Shown: piece by piece, positions 52,864 to 63,733 of the stretch
How positions within the stretch are numbered: position 1 is the stretch's first letter
Layout: each line of letters starts with the position of its first letter
DNA from: Candidatus Laterigemmans baculatus
GTDB taxonomy: Bacteria; Planctomycetota; Planctomycetia; Pirellulales; Pirellulaceae
Length of the DNA: 64,000 nt
Reading direction: 5' to 3'
Assembly: GCF_010367455.1 (NCBI RefSeq)
Contig: NZ_WRPR01000037.1
Coordinates: 18,930 to 82,929 of the forward strand
The notes under the pieces: model-generated
Seen by the model: only the letters and a program-made list of their open reading frames with translations
Database searches by the model: none
What the model was told of the DNA's origin: nothing
Position numbers and translations under genes: made by a program

Positions 52864-52943
52864 CCCTCTCCCCCAAAGCGAATCGCGGTGTTCGCTCCAC
52901 CTCTACCCGCAAACTGTTTCGCGATTCTCTTTGGGGGAGAGGG
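52864..52943. repeat. 24-bp inverted repeat, first of two
   Basis: CCCTCTCCCCCAAAGCGAAT (then CGCG) at 52864-52887 pairs with 52920-52943 with one mismatch in 24. It lies after the convergent end of the DsbD-like gene. It shares CCCTCTCCCCCAAA with the next repeat and could end transcription. Confidence 0.8.
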
Positions 52944-53085
52944 CGGGGGGTGAGGGGGTCTGCGAAAGCGGCCGGCTCGCCAGTCGCCGTATGCCTCGGG
53001 GGACCGACGAAAGGACAAACGGTCGCTGAGAGATACGTGTTCACGTCGGAGGCTGAACCCATTGCCGGAGCCCCCTCACCCTAAC

Positions 53086-53163
53086 CCTCTCCCCCAAACG
53101 GTTCGCGGCTGAGGTCGTGGATGATTGTTGAGTTTTCCTCGCGAGCCATTTGGGGGAGAGGGG
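53086..53163. repeat. 23-bp inverted repeat, second of two
   Basis: CCCTCTCCCCCAAACGGTTC (then GCG) at 53086-53108 pairs with 53141-53163 with two mismatches in 23. It sits 9 nt downstream of the purM stop. With the first repeat it fills most of the 321-nt gap 52852-53172. Confidence 0.8.
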
Positions 53164-53172
53164 ACCACCCCG

Positions 53173-54210
53173 CTACTTCCCTTCGATCGTCCCGATCCTT
53201 TGGCACTCGACTCCGGTTTCGCGGACCAGTTTGCAGACGGTCGAGGCGTAGTATTCGTTGACGACCAGCACCATGCCGATGCCGAGGTTGAAGACGCGGG
53301 CCATCTCGTCGTCGGCGACCTCGCCGAGCCGCTGCAGCCAGTCGAAGACCGGCGGCCGCGTCCACGCTCCTTCGTCGATCACCGGCTTGACGCCGGGGGG
53401 AAGGATCCGGCCGAGGTTTTCCTGCAACCCACCGCCGGTGATGTGCGCGATCCCGTGCAGGACTTGTTTCACTTGGTAGTGGGACTGCACCGCGCGGAGG
53501 GCCTGGACGTAGATTTGCGTGGGCCGCATCACGACGTCGACGATCTTTTCGCCCCCGAGCTCGGCCGGCGCGTCGTCGTAGCTGTGCCCGGCATCGGAGA
53601 TGATCTTGCGGACCAGGCTGAAGCCGTTCGAGTGCAAGCCGCTGCTGTGGATGCCGAGCACGGCGTCGCCTGCGGTGATCGCTTTGCCATCGATCAGCTT
53701 GCTGCGATCGACCACCCCGACGGCGAAGCCTGCCAGGTCGTAGTCTTCGGCTCCGTACATATCGGGCATGATCGCCGTTTCGCCGCCGAGCAGGGCGCTA
53801 TCGGCGGCGACGCAGCCGTCGCTGATCCCGCGGACGATCGCTTCGAGCCGGTCGGGCAGATCCTTGCCCATCGCCACATAGTCCAGGAAGAACAGCGGCT
53901 CGGCGCCGGTGCAGAGCAAATCGTTGACGCACATCGCCACCAGATCGATCCCCACGGTGTCGTGCCGGCCGGTCAACTGGGCGATCTTCAGCTTGGTTCC
54001 CACGCCGTCGGTGCCGCTGACCAAGACCGGATCGCGGTAGCCGCGGCGGAACAGGGGCGAGTCGAAATCGAGTCGAAACAGTCCCGCAAAGCCTCCGTCG
54101 CTCGGCAGAACCCGAGGGCTGAAGGTGCGGTGCATCAGCGCCGGCAAGCGTCCCATCGACTGGGCGTAGATATCGAGGTCGACTCCGGCGTCTTTGTAAG
54201 TAGCGGCCAT
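53173..54210 (-). CDS. purM: Phosphoribosylformylglycinamidine cyclo-ligase
   Basis: 345 residues from ATG 54208-54210 ([20 protein letters not shown]). PurM makes aminoimidazole ribotide from FGAM in purine synthesis. Landmarks are [49 protein letters not shown] and [14 protein letters not shown]. Length is usual. It is convergent with the DsbD-like gene and divergent from glgX. Confidence 0.97.
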   Translation of the reverse strand: MAATYKDAGVDLDIYAQSMGRLPALMHRTFSPRVLPSDGGFAGLFRLDFDSPLFRRGYRDPVLVSGTDGVGTKLKIAQLTGRHDTVGIDLVAMCVNDLLCTGAEPLFFLDYVAMGKDLPDRLEAIVRGISDGCVAADSALLGGETAIMPDMYGAEDYDLAGFAVGVVDRSKLIDGKAITAGDAVLGIHSSGLHSNGFSLVRKIISDAGHSYDDAPAELGGEKIVDVVMRPTQIYVQALRAVQSHYQVKQVLHGIAHITGGGLQENLGRILPPGVKPVIDEGAWTRPPVFDWLQRLGEVADDEMARVFNLGIGMVLVVNEYYASTVCKLVRETGVECQRIGTIEGK

Positions 54211-54585
54211 GGCGGATTCGGGAGGGGTGGGCAGTGAAAAAGCGGTGGCCGAGCAATCGTATCCGAAATCGGCTTTGATTGGCGGGGGGGAATCGCTGCG
54301 TGGGTGGTGCGGTTTGCAGGTACACTGGTTGCGGCACCCGTTCAAGGGGGGCCGGCCCCAGTCGTCAATCCTTGCCTCATCCACGTGAAAGGTCTTTCCG
54401 ATAGCGGCTCGCTAGGTGATGCGTCGCGCAGACCGATAGCAAAAAAATCTCCGCTCGCGGCCGCTCTCCGGGGCTTGTTGCCTGGAGGGTGGTAGGGTTT
54501 TGAGTCGACCGATTGCCACGGTGGACTCCGGGAGCGATTTGCTATCCGCGATGCAACCCACGAGTGTTAGGAAGGATCTACCTCT
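54211..54585. other. Divergent intergenic region between purM and glgX
   Basis: About 375 nt without a gene. A GGAAGGAT ribosome site (about 54569-54576) precedes the glgX ATG by 9 nt. I see no PurR-type box or riboswitch fold. Confidence 0.5.
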
Positions 54586-56703
54586 ATGCTTATGCGTCAC
54601 CCGCACCCCGAACTGCAGTTCACCTACCAGCTGCCCTTTGGAGCGATCTCCAAAGAGGGCGGTGTGCAGTTCTCCGTTTTCAGCCGCAGCGCAACCTCGA
54701 TGAGTTTGCTGCTGTACGGGAAGGTGGGAGACCGGGAACCGGCCGAAGTCATCCACTTTGACCGCGATACCGATCGGTGGGGCGACATCTGGAGCGTCTA
54801 CGTTCCGGGGATTGCTCCCGGACAGCTCTACCACCTGCAAGCGAGTGGTCCGTTCGATCCGGAGAGCGGCCACCGCTTCGATGCTTCAGCCCGCCTGATC
54901 GACCCCTACGCCAAAGCGCTCGCTGGAACGTTCCAGCGGAGCACCGACGGCGTGATCCGGCCGCCCAAGTGCGTGGTGGTCGACGACGATGATTTCGACT
55001 GGGAGGGAGACCGCCACCTGCGGCACGACCTCTCCGATTCGGTGATCTACGAGATGCATGTCCGCGGGTTCACCAAGAGCCGCACCGCTCGGGTCAACGC
55101 CGCCGGCAGCTACCTCGGCGTGATCGAGAAGATCCCCTACCTCAAATCGCTGGGGATCACGGCGGTCGAGTTGATGCCGGTCCACGAGTTCCCGATCCGC
55201 GACGTGATGGGCAACCGCCCGTCGCGGCCGAACTACTGGGGCTACGACCCGATGGCGTTTTTCGCCCCGCACCGCGGCTACGCCCACGGCCGCGAGCCCG
55301 GCGCCCAGGTGAAAGAGTTTAAGACGATGGTCAAAGCCCTGCACCAGGCAGGGATCGAAGTCATCCTGGACGTCGTCTTCAACCATACCTGCGAAGGCAA
55401 CGAGCACGGCCCGACGCTGAGCTTCAAAGGGCTCGAGAACCAGGTCTACTACATCCTCGAAGAGGGTGGCAAGAAGTACGCCAACTACAGCGGCTGCGGG
55501 AACACGTTCAACGGCAACCACCCGGTCGTCCGCGAGATGATCTTCCACTGCTTGCGGCACTGGGTGCACAACTACCACATCGACGGGTTCCGCTTCGATT
55601 TGGCGAGCATTCTCAGCCGCGACCGCTACGGCCACCTGGTGCCGAATCCGCCGATGGTCGAGCTGATCGCCGAGGATCCGATGCTGGCCGACACCAAGAT
55701 CATCGCTGAAGCCTGGGACGCGGCCGGTGCCTATCAGGTCGGCTCGTTCGGCGACCTGCGGTGGGCCGAGTGGAATGGACGCTACCGCGACGACGTGCGG
55801 AAGTTCTGGCGGGGCGACAGCGGAACGCTCGGGGCGCTGGCGACGCGGTTGGCTGGCAGCAGCGATCTGTACGAGCACGCCGGTCGGGCTCCCTTCTGCA
55901 GCATCAACTTTATTACCTCGCACGACGGCTTCACGCTGAACGACCTCGTCTCCTATCGCGACAAACACAACCTGGCCAACGGCGAGGAAAATCGCGATGG
56001 CGACAACAACAACATCAGCGACAACTACGGCGTCGAAGGGCCGACGCGGAAGAAAGGCATCAACGAAGTCCGCATCCGCCAACTGCGCAACATGCTGACC
56101 ACGTTGATGCTCAGCCAGGGCGTTCCGATGCTGGTCAGCGGCGACGAGTGCCGACGGACCCAGCGGGGGAATAATAACGCCTACTGCCAAGACAACGACC
56201 TGAGCTGGTTCGATTGGCGATTGGTGGAGAAGAACAGCGACCTAGTTCGCTTTGCCGCCGGGCTGATCCACTTCCGCCGCGAGCAGCCGACCGTTCGCCG
56301 CAAAACCTTCCTCACCGGCCAGCCGAGCGACGGCCGCCAATTGCCCGACTTGTCGTGGTACAGCCCGGCGGGCGAGCCGCTCGATTGGGGACAGCACCAA
56401 TTGGCCATGGCCGCCTACGTCGCTGCCCCCCCGCGGGTCGACGATCCGGAAGGGGTGGGCCGAGACGTGCTGTTGCTGATCAACTCGACCGGCGAACCGA
56501 TCACGTTCCACCTCCCCGAACACGGCCGGGGAATGCACTGGAATCTGTTCGTCGATACCGCCGCCGCCGCTCCGAACGAGATCTACCCCGAGCTCGACGG
56601 ACCGCAGCCGCCGAGCAGCCGCAAGGTCGAAGTCTCCTACAAAGCGATGAAGGTTTACGTCAGCGAGCCACTGAAGGCCTCCGGATCGGCTCTCCGGAGT
56701 TAG
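54586..56703 (+). CDS. glgX: Glycogen debranching enzyme GlgX (isoamylase type)
   Basis: 705 residues. The enzyme hydrolyses alpha-1,6 branches in glycogen. The N-terminal CBM48-like region (FGAISKEGGVQFSVFSRSA) precedes a GH13 barrel with VIYEMHVRGFT, VELMPVHEFP, ILDVVFNHTCEGN, the nucleophile in GFRFDLASIL, the acid/base in IIAEAWD and the third acid in FITSHDGFTLND. It has a strong ribosome site. The stop overlaps that of the convergent membrane protein by 4 nt. Confidence 0.95.
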   Translation: MLMRHPHPELQFTYQLPFGAISKEGGVQFSVFSRSATSMSLLLYGKVGDREPAEVIHFDRDTDRWGDIWSVYVPGIAPGQLYHLQASGPFDPESGHRFDASARLIDPYAKALAGTFQRSTDGVIRPPKCVVVDDDDFDWEGDRHLRHDLSDSVIYEMHVRGFTKSRTARVNAAGSYLGVIEKIPYLKSLGITAVELMPVHEFPIRDVMGNRPSRPNYWGYDPMAFFAPHRGYAHGREPGAQVKEFKTMVKALHQAGIEVILDVVFNHTCEGNEHGPTLSFKGLENQVYYILEEGGKKYANYSGCGNTFNGNHPVVREMIFHCLRHWVHNYHIDGFRFDLASILSRDRYGHLVPNPPMVELIAEDPMLADTKIIAEAWDAAGAYQVGSFGDLRWAEWNGRYRDDVRKFWRGDSGTLGALATRLAGSSDLYEHAGRAPFCSINFITSHDGFTLNDLVSYRDKHNLANGEENRDGDNNNISDNYGVEGPTRKKGINEVRIRQLRNMLTTLMLSQGVPMLVSGDECRRTQRGNNNAYCQDNDLSWFDWRLVEKNSDLVRFAAGLIHFRREQPTVRRKTFLTGQPSDGRQLPDLSWYSPAGEPLDWGQHQLAMAAYVAAPPRVDDPEGVGRDVLLLINSTGEPITFHLPEHGRGMHWNLFVDTAAAAPNEIYPELDGPQPPSSRKVEVSYKAMKVYVSEPLKASGSALRS

Positions 56704-57785
56704 ACCTTCAACTCGGGCAACGGCTCCGGCTTCGGCCGGGGCGTTTCCCAAACGTCTTCGATCTCCTGATGGTTCGCACTCCGCCGGAGCAGCAAATACA
56801 GCCCGGCGGAGAGCGACCAGAACAGGCTCAGCACCACGATCGTCGGCAGACTGGCGACCACCGCCGCGACCAGCCGCGGCGGCGCGTCGTCACTACCACT
56901 GCCGATCTGGTAGCCAAAGTCGATCACCAACCAAGCTGCCAGCGTCACTCCGCGAGCCAGCAGCGACAGGGCGTAGGTGATTGCCGCCGCGATCAGCCCG
57001 TAGAAGACCAGCTGCAACGGCCGCCGCAAAACATATTCGTACCCGCGGCTGATCCCATCAAAGCCGCTTCCCTCCTGCTCGGTCGCCACCGCGGCCCAGG
57101 CCAGCGGCACGGCGAACAGGCCGCCAAAGGCGAGCAGCCCCGCAACGATCGCCAGCGGCAAACCGAGCAACTGGACGGCCGCCGCGATCCACTCGCCGAC
57201 TTCCGGAATCCGTCCCAGCAAGCCGCTGAACACGAAGTAGATCCAGATCAACACGACGGCCAGGACCGGAATTAGAGCCGCAACCAAGAGCGGAAAAAAA
57301 CGACCCGCCGCCAGCCGCAGCCCTTCCCCGGTTCCCATCTGCAACCGACCCGCCATCGACAGCGAGCACTGCCGCATCAGGTACGCCGCCGGAACCGCCC
57401 ACACGACCAGTAGCAAGGCCTGGTGCAGCACGAGCATCGACAACCGCGTCCAGGAACCACCCTCGACGATCGCCAGCGTGGGCCCGGCCAGCCACCACCA
57501 AGCGTCGGCCAACTGCGGCGCCGCCCACCACTCGCCGAGCATCCCCCGGGGCGGTGCGAAGGCCGACGACAGGTCGCCGACCGGGGCGTCAAACGCCCAC
57601 TGAACCGCATACGCCAAGCCGATCGAGAGCCAGAAGGTAAGTCCGATCAGCGTCAGATTGATGACCGAAGTGACGGGCCGCAAGCAATCGACCAGCGCCA
57701 GCCAAGGGAGCGCGTCGCGCCAGGTCCGCAAGCGGAGCAAAAAGCCGCTCTCGGGCCGGAGATCGGGAGATACCTCGGTCATCAC
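56700..57785 (-). CDS. Hypothetical polytopic membrane protein
   Basis: 361 residues with about six hydrophobic segments (SVINLTLIGLTFWLSIGLAY, LVLHQALLLVVWAVPAAYLM, FFPLLVAALIPVLAVVLIW, LQLVFYGLIAAAITYALSLLA, PTIVVLSLFWSLSAGLYLLL among them). The cytosolic ends are short; the C-terminus is Pro/Glu-rich (ETPRPKPEPLPELKV). A YEYVLRRPLQ segment lies before the fifth helix. I do not recognise the family. It is convergent with glgX, overlapping by 4 nt, and divergent from the TIM-barrel gene. Confidence 0.75.
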   Translation of the reverse strand: MMTEVSPDLRPESGFLLRLRTWRDALPWLALVDCLRPVTSVINLTLIGLTFWLSIGLAYAVQWAFDAPVGDLSSAFAPPRGMLGEWWAAPQLADAWWWLAGPTLAIVEGGSWTRLSMLVLHQALLLVVWAVPAAYLMRQCSLSMAGRLQMGTGEGLRLAAGRFFPLLVAALIPVLAVVLIWIYFVFSGLLGRIPEVGEWIAAAVQLLGLPLAIVAGLLAFGGLFAVPLAWAAVATEQEGSGFDGISRGYEYVLRRPLQLVFYGLIAAAITYALSLLARGVTLAAWLVIDFGYQIGSGSDDAPPRLVAAVVASLPTIVVLSLFWSLSAGLYLLLRRSANHQEIEDVWETPRPKPEPLPELKV

Positions 57786-57964
57786 AATTCGCGGGGAGAC
57801 GAAGGAAAAAGAGAGCGCCAGGGAGACGGGGCCAGAACATGCTCAATCGAGCAAGTCGAATGGTAACCGCCCCGCCGCGGGGGAAAACCCGCCCTGCTCC
57901 GAATCCTTGCACGGAACGTTACAATGGCCCCCCAACCGTTTCGAGACTGAACCAAATCGGGGAA

Positions 57965-58012
57965 CCGATCCGTTCGGGAGACCGATCCGTTCGGGAGACC
58001 GATCCGTTTGCA
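57965..58012. repeat. Three 17-bp iteron-like repeats upstream of the isomerase gene
   Basis: CCGATCCGTTCGGGAGA begins at 57965 and 57982, with a shortened third copy at 57999, an exact 17-nt period. The last copy ends about 45 nt before the ATG at 58058. Operator or iteron arrays look like this; no partner protein is identified. A TACAAT at 57920-57925 could be a -10, though no -35 is clear. Confidence 0.75.
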
Positions 58013-58057
58013 CGGCGGGAGCGTCCGCCGAACCATTAACCCTCAGGAGTCAACACC

Positions 58058-58900
58058 ATGGAAAAGTGGCCGATCGGAGTTTTCGCCAGCGTCGACGCGG
58101 GCCTCGGAGTGCGGTGGGAAGTCATCCGCGACCTGAAGGTGCCCACGATCCAGCTCCACGCCCCGCACGTCGAGTCGCGGATTCCGGCGAAAGCGTCTGA
58201 GCTGCGGCGGCAACTCGAATCGATGGACGTGACGCTGACGGCGGTTTTCGGCGGCTTTGAAGGCGAGAGCTATGCCGACATCCCGACCGTCGAGCGGACG
58301 ATCGGCTTGGTTCCCAAAGCCACCCGCGCAGAGCGGCTCGAGGAGATGAAGCAGATCGCCGACTTCGCCCACGCCCTCTCCTGCGATACCGTCGCTCTGC
58401 ACCTCGGGTTCGTCCCCGAAGACGCCTCGGATCCGAAGTATGGTGAAATCGTCGACGTGACCCGCGAACTCTGCGACTACTGCGGCGACCGCGACCAGTT
58501 CTTGCACCTGGAGACCGGTCAAGAAACGGCCGAGGGGCTGCTGCAGTTCATCAGCAAAGTCGAACGCAACAACCTGAAGGTCAACTTCGACCCGGCGAAC
58601 ATGATCCTCTACGGAACCGGCGAGCCGATTCCCGCGCTCAAAGCGGTCGGAAAACACGTCCGTAGCGTGCACTGCAAAGACGCCACTTGGAGCGATCAGC
58701 CGGGCAAGACCTGGGGAGCCGAAGTGCCGCTCGGCCAAGGCGCCGTCGACATCCGCAAGTATCTCCAGACGCTCGACGAGATCGGCTACCGCGGTCCGCT
58801 GACGATCGAACGGGAAATCCCCCAGGACCCCGAGCGTCAGCTCCAAGAAATCGGAGCCGCCGTCGAGCTGCTGCGGAATCTCAAAGCCGAGCTGGCCTGA
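58058..58900 (+). CDS. TIM-barrel sugar-phosphate isomerase/epimerase family protein
   Basis: 280 residues from ATG 58058, with AGGAG 8 nt upstream. It belongs to the AP-endonuclease-2-like (xylose isomerase-like) barrel family. Metal ligands are visible as FLHLETGQE, VNFDPANMILYG, VHCKDATW and LTIEREIP. Substrates in this family are sugars or myo-inositol derivatives; the specific one is not readable. Its own repeat-rich upstream region suggests separate control. Confidence 0.88.
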   Translation: MEKWPIGVFASVDAGLGVRWEVIRDLKVPTIQLHAPHVESRIPAKASELRRQLESMDVTLTAVFGGFEGESYADIPTVERTIGLVPKATRAERLEEMKQIADFAHALSCDTVALHLGFVPEDASDPKYGEIVDVTRELCDYCGDRDQFLHLETGQETAEGLLQFISKVERNNLKVNFDPANMILYGTGEPIPALKAVGKHVRSVHCKDATWSDQPGKTWGAEVPLGQGAVDIRKYLQTLDEIGYRGPLTIEREIPQDPERQLQEIGAAVELLRNLKAELA

Positions 58901-58931
58901 GCCGATCGGGGCGCGGGGATAGGAGGAGACG

Positions 58932-59163
58932 GGCCACGGAAGGACACGGAAAAGCACGGAAAAGCACGGAAAAGCACGGAAAAGCACGGAAAAGCAAAGA
59001 AAAGCAAAGAAAAGCACGGAAGAAAGTAAACGGAAAACGGGTAAGTCGGCAGATCTTTTCTCGACCTTCAAGAACGAGGTTAGAGAGCTCTCCCGACAAC
59101 CGGTTTCCATCCCCCTGTTCCCCTTCCGTGCTTTTCTGTGTTCTTCGGTGGCCTCTCTTCCCG
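58932..59163. repeat. AAAAGCACGG tandem array within an inverted repeat
   Basis: Five consecutive 10-nt AAAAGCACGG-type units and two AAAAGCAAAG units run from about 58948 to 59022. GGCCACGGAAGGACACGGAA at the left (about 58932) and TTCCGTGCTTTTCTGTGTTC...GGTGGCC at the right (to about 59153) are complementary overall. It lies between two convergent genes. Confidence 0.8.
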
Positions 59164-59164
59164 C

Positions 59165-61480
59165 TCAGCCGGCCAGCGCTGGCGTGGCTGCGGTCGCGGG
59201 TTCGTTTACCTCGTCGCCGTCGTCCGGGCCCAGCTCGGCTGGCTCGCAGGAGCGGACGACGCTGAAATAGACCAGGCACAGCACGGCGATGCAGCCGGCC
59301 AGCAAGACCCATTCGAGGCGATAGGCCGGTTCGCCGCTGTCGCCGCTGAGGAAGTGCCGGACCCAGGGGGCGTCCGAGGTGGCCAGCCGGCCGAGGGAGA
59401 CCGAGAGCGCATTGTTCGTCAGGTGGACGAGAAGCCCCGGCAGAATGCTGCCGGTTCGCAGCGCGATCCAGGCCAGCAACACACCCATCACGGTCGCCGC
59501 CATGCTCTGCTGGAGCACGCCGTGCGACATTCCGAACAGCACCGAAGTGCCGACGATCGCTCGCAAGCGGCCATGGTCCCGGACCAGCCCGGAGAACATG
59601 AACCCGCGGAACGCCAGCTCTTCGCAGATCGCCGGGACCACCGCCAACACGATGATGACTTGCCACAGCGGAGCGGTGCTGACGATCCGTTCAAAGGGCT
59701 GAAGAGCCGCGAGCGCTGCGTCGCTGAGCGGATAGATCTGTTGGATCAATTGGCCGAGCGCCATGTACGTCGGATGCAGCGCCACGCCCAGCAAGACGGC
59801 CACCGGTAGCGAAAGGATGGCTGGGCGACGCACCCGCAGACTCTGACGCATCGACCGAGTCAGCACGCATGCCATCAGCAGCGTCGGCGCCAGAATCAAA
59901 CCGACCTGCGGCAGCAACACCATCTGCAGGATGCCGGTCCAATCGGTCGGCCCACCGGTCACGACGAGCTTGGCGAAAAACATCCCGACCAGGATCACGG
60001 TCGCGCACATCAGCGCTTGACCGACCGTGGCGGCCCCTTCGCGGTCGCGCCACAGGTGCCGTACCCAACCGCTCAAATTCCACTGCTCGCCGCCCCGGAA
60101 CAGCACCGTCTCGTCTTCGAACTGACGCCGCGCCCAACGCGTCGCCATCCACAAACAGAGCAGCGTTACGCCGGCGACCAGCGGCAGGTGAATCAGCGCC
60201 GCCCAGTACTGGCCTTCGACCAGTGCGCGGGCCAGCAAAAACATTCCGGTCACGGGAATCAAGCTGGTCCCCGCGTTGAGCGTCGTTCCCGGCAGCAGGG
60301 GCAACAGGACCAGCGGCAGCGAGACCATCATCAGCGGCATCAGGTAGTACTGCCCTTCTTTGCTGCTCCGGGCCAACGCGGCGATCGCCAACGCCAACGC
60401 GCTGAACAGCGCCGAAAGCGGGAACAGGGCCACCAGCAGCCAGAGCATGGGAACCAGCGGCGGCAGCCCCATCGAGCCACCGTCGGGGCCGAGCGGCATG
60501 ACTTGGCGAAAGACGAACAGGCTGGTGACGAGCATGCTGCTGACGTTCAACATCGCCGTGAGCGTACTGAAAGTCGTCACCGCGGCCAGCTTGCCCATCA
60601 CGATCTCGCTCCGCAGCGCCGGGCTGCAGAGCAACGTCTCGAGCGTTCCCCGCTCCTTCTCGCCGGCGACCAAGTCGATCGCCGGATAAAATGCCCCGGT
60701 CATCGCCCAGACCAGCATCACGAACGGAAGCAGCTTGGACCAGAACGCGGCATCGCGAGTCGCTTTGGGAGCGATGTCGACGGTCTCGACGCCAAACGGA
60801 CTGAGGACCGCGGCGTCCAGCCCGCGAGCGTCGAGCCGCTCCTGGACCCACTGGTCTCGCCACGCCGAAAGGACTCGCATGATCCGCTGATGCGCCACCC
60901 GCGAGGGATCCGAGGCGACGTTGTAGAAGACTTGCAGCGATTTTCCGCGAGCAGCCGTGCTGCCGCTTTCGCCGCCCACCAGAGCATCGGCCCCTGCCAG
61001 AGCAGCGGCCCCAGACGCCGCGGAAGTCTGGTCCGCGCCGTCCGCCGCGGCGGTGAAACCGGGTGGCACCCAGAGCACGATGTGATATAGATCGCTGCGG
61101 ACCCATTCTTCCGCTTCCGCCCGCACCCGCTCGGGATCGGCGTCCGCGGCGAGCGGGTGCTGGACCAAATGGATGCCCTCGCTCTGCTCGTCGAGCGTGT
61201 CGGCAAAGCGTCCCAGGGCACGGCTGGAGGATGCTTCGGCCGGGGCCAGCAGCGGCGGGTGCGAGGGGAGATTTTCGCCGCCGATCAGACAGACCGACGT
61301 CGGATGTTCCTGCGTGAACTGAGCGACCTGCAGCAGCACCGAGCCGACCAGCGGGTACAACACCAGCGGGAGGACGGCGATCGTGAAAATCGTGCGGCGA
61401 TCTCGGAGCTGGTCGCGCATCTCGCGGAGGTAGACCAGCATCACCGTCGAGAGGCGTGGTCGCGGGTGCTCGAACTTCAT
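59165..61480 (-). CDS. ABC exporter permease fused to a CPBP intramembrane protease
   Basis: 771 residues. The N-terminal 440 or so residues form a NatB-like ABC-2 permease (TVMLVYLREMRDQLRDRRTIF, VAGEKERGTLETLLCSP). The C-terminal third is a CPBP (Abi/CAAX-protease-like) domain with EELAFRGF (about residue 617), FGMSHG (about 650) and HLTNNALS (about 688), the expected glutamate/histidine catalytic set. A periplasmic domain of about 200 residues lies near the N-terminus. The gene begins immediately after the ATPase stop codon (61481), so the two form an operon. Fusions of this kind suggest export coupled to proteolytic processing. Confidence 0.9.
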   Translation of the reverse strand: MKFEHPRPRLSTVMLVYLREMRDQLRDRRTIFTIAVLPLVLYPLVGSVLLQVAQFTQEHPTSVCLIGGENLPSHPPLLAPAEASSSRALGRFADTLDEQSEGIHLVQHPLAADADPERVRAEAEEWVRSDLYHIVLWVPPGFTAAADGADQTSAASGAAALAGADALVGGESGSTAARGKSLQVFYNVASDPSRVAHQRIMRVLSAWRDQWVQERLDARGLDAAVLSPFGVETVDIAPKATRDAAFWSKLLPFVMLVWAMTGAFYPAIDLVAGEKERGTLETLLCSPALRSEIVMGKLAAVTTFSTLTAMLNVSSMLVTSLFVFRQVMPLGPDGGSMGLPPLVPMLWLLVALFPLSALFSALALAIAALARSSKEGQYYLMPLMMVSLPLVLLPLLPGTTLNAGTSLIPVTGMFLLARALVEGQYWAALIHLPLVAGVTLLCLWMATRWARRQFEDETVLFRGGEQWNLSGWVRHLWRDREGAATVGQALMCATVILVGMFFAKLVVTGGPTDWTGILQMVLLPQVGLILAPTLLMACVLTRSMRQSLRVRRPAILSLPVAVLLGVALHPTYMALGQLIQQIYPLSDAALAALQPFERIVSTAPLWQVIIVLAVVPAICEELAFRGFMFSGLVRDHGRLRAIVGTSVLFGMSHGVLQQSMAATVMGVLLAWIALRTGSILPGLLVHLTNNALSVSLGRLATSDAPWVRHFLSGDSGEPAYRLEWVLLAGCIAVLCLVYFSVVRSCEPAELGPDDGDEVNEPATAATPALAG

Positions 61481-62236
<756 letters not shown>

Positions 62237-62334
62237 CGGCACTCCCCTCTCCCACGAAACGTAGCTCACCGGGGAGCCGCGGCCGAGGAAAATGTCGATG
62301 GGCGAGGCGGTTCATTCTCGCGGCAGTCGCATTA

Positions 62335-62393
62335 TCAGCCGCCACGCGCTAGCGTCCGGTTACTGGAACCGGGGGCTAGCGCCCGGCGGCTGA
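62335..62393. repeat. GCTAGC palindromic repeat downstream of hom
   Basis: TCAGCCGCCACGCGCTAGCG...CGCTAGCGCCCGGCGGCTGA-type palindrome with a short loop (GGTTACTGGAACC in the centre). It lies in the gap between the ABC gene start and the hom stop, both on the minus strand. Confidence 0.75.
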
Positions 62394-62428
62394 TGAAATG
62401 AACCGTGGAGAGACTTGCGGCGAACCGC

Positions 62429-63733
<1,305 letters not shown>

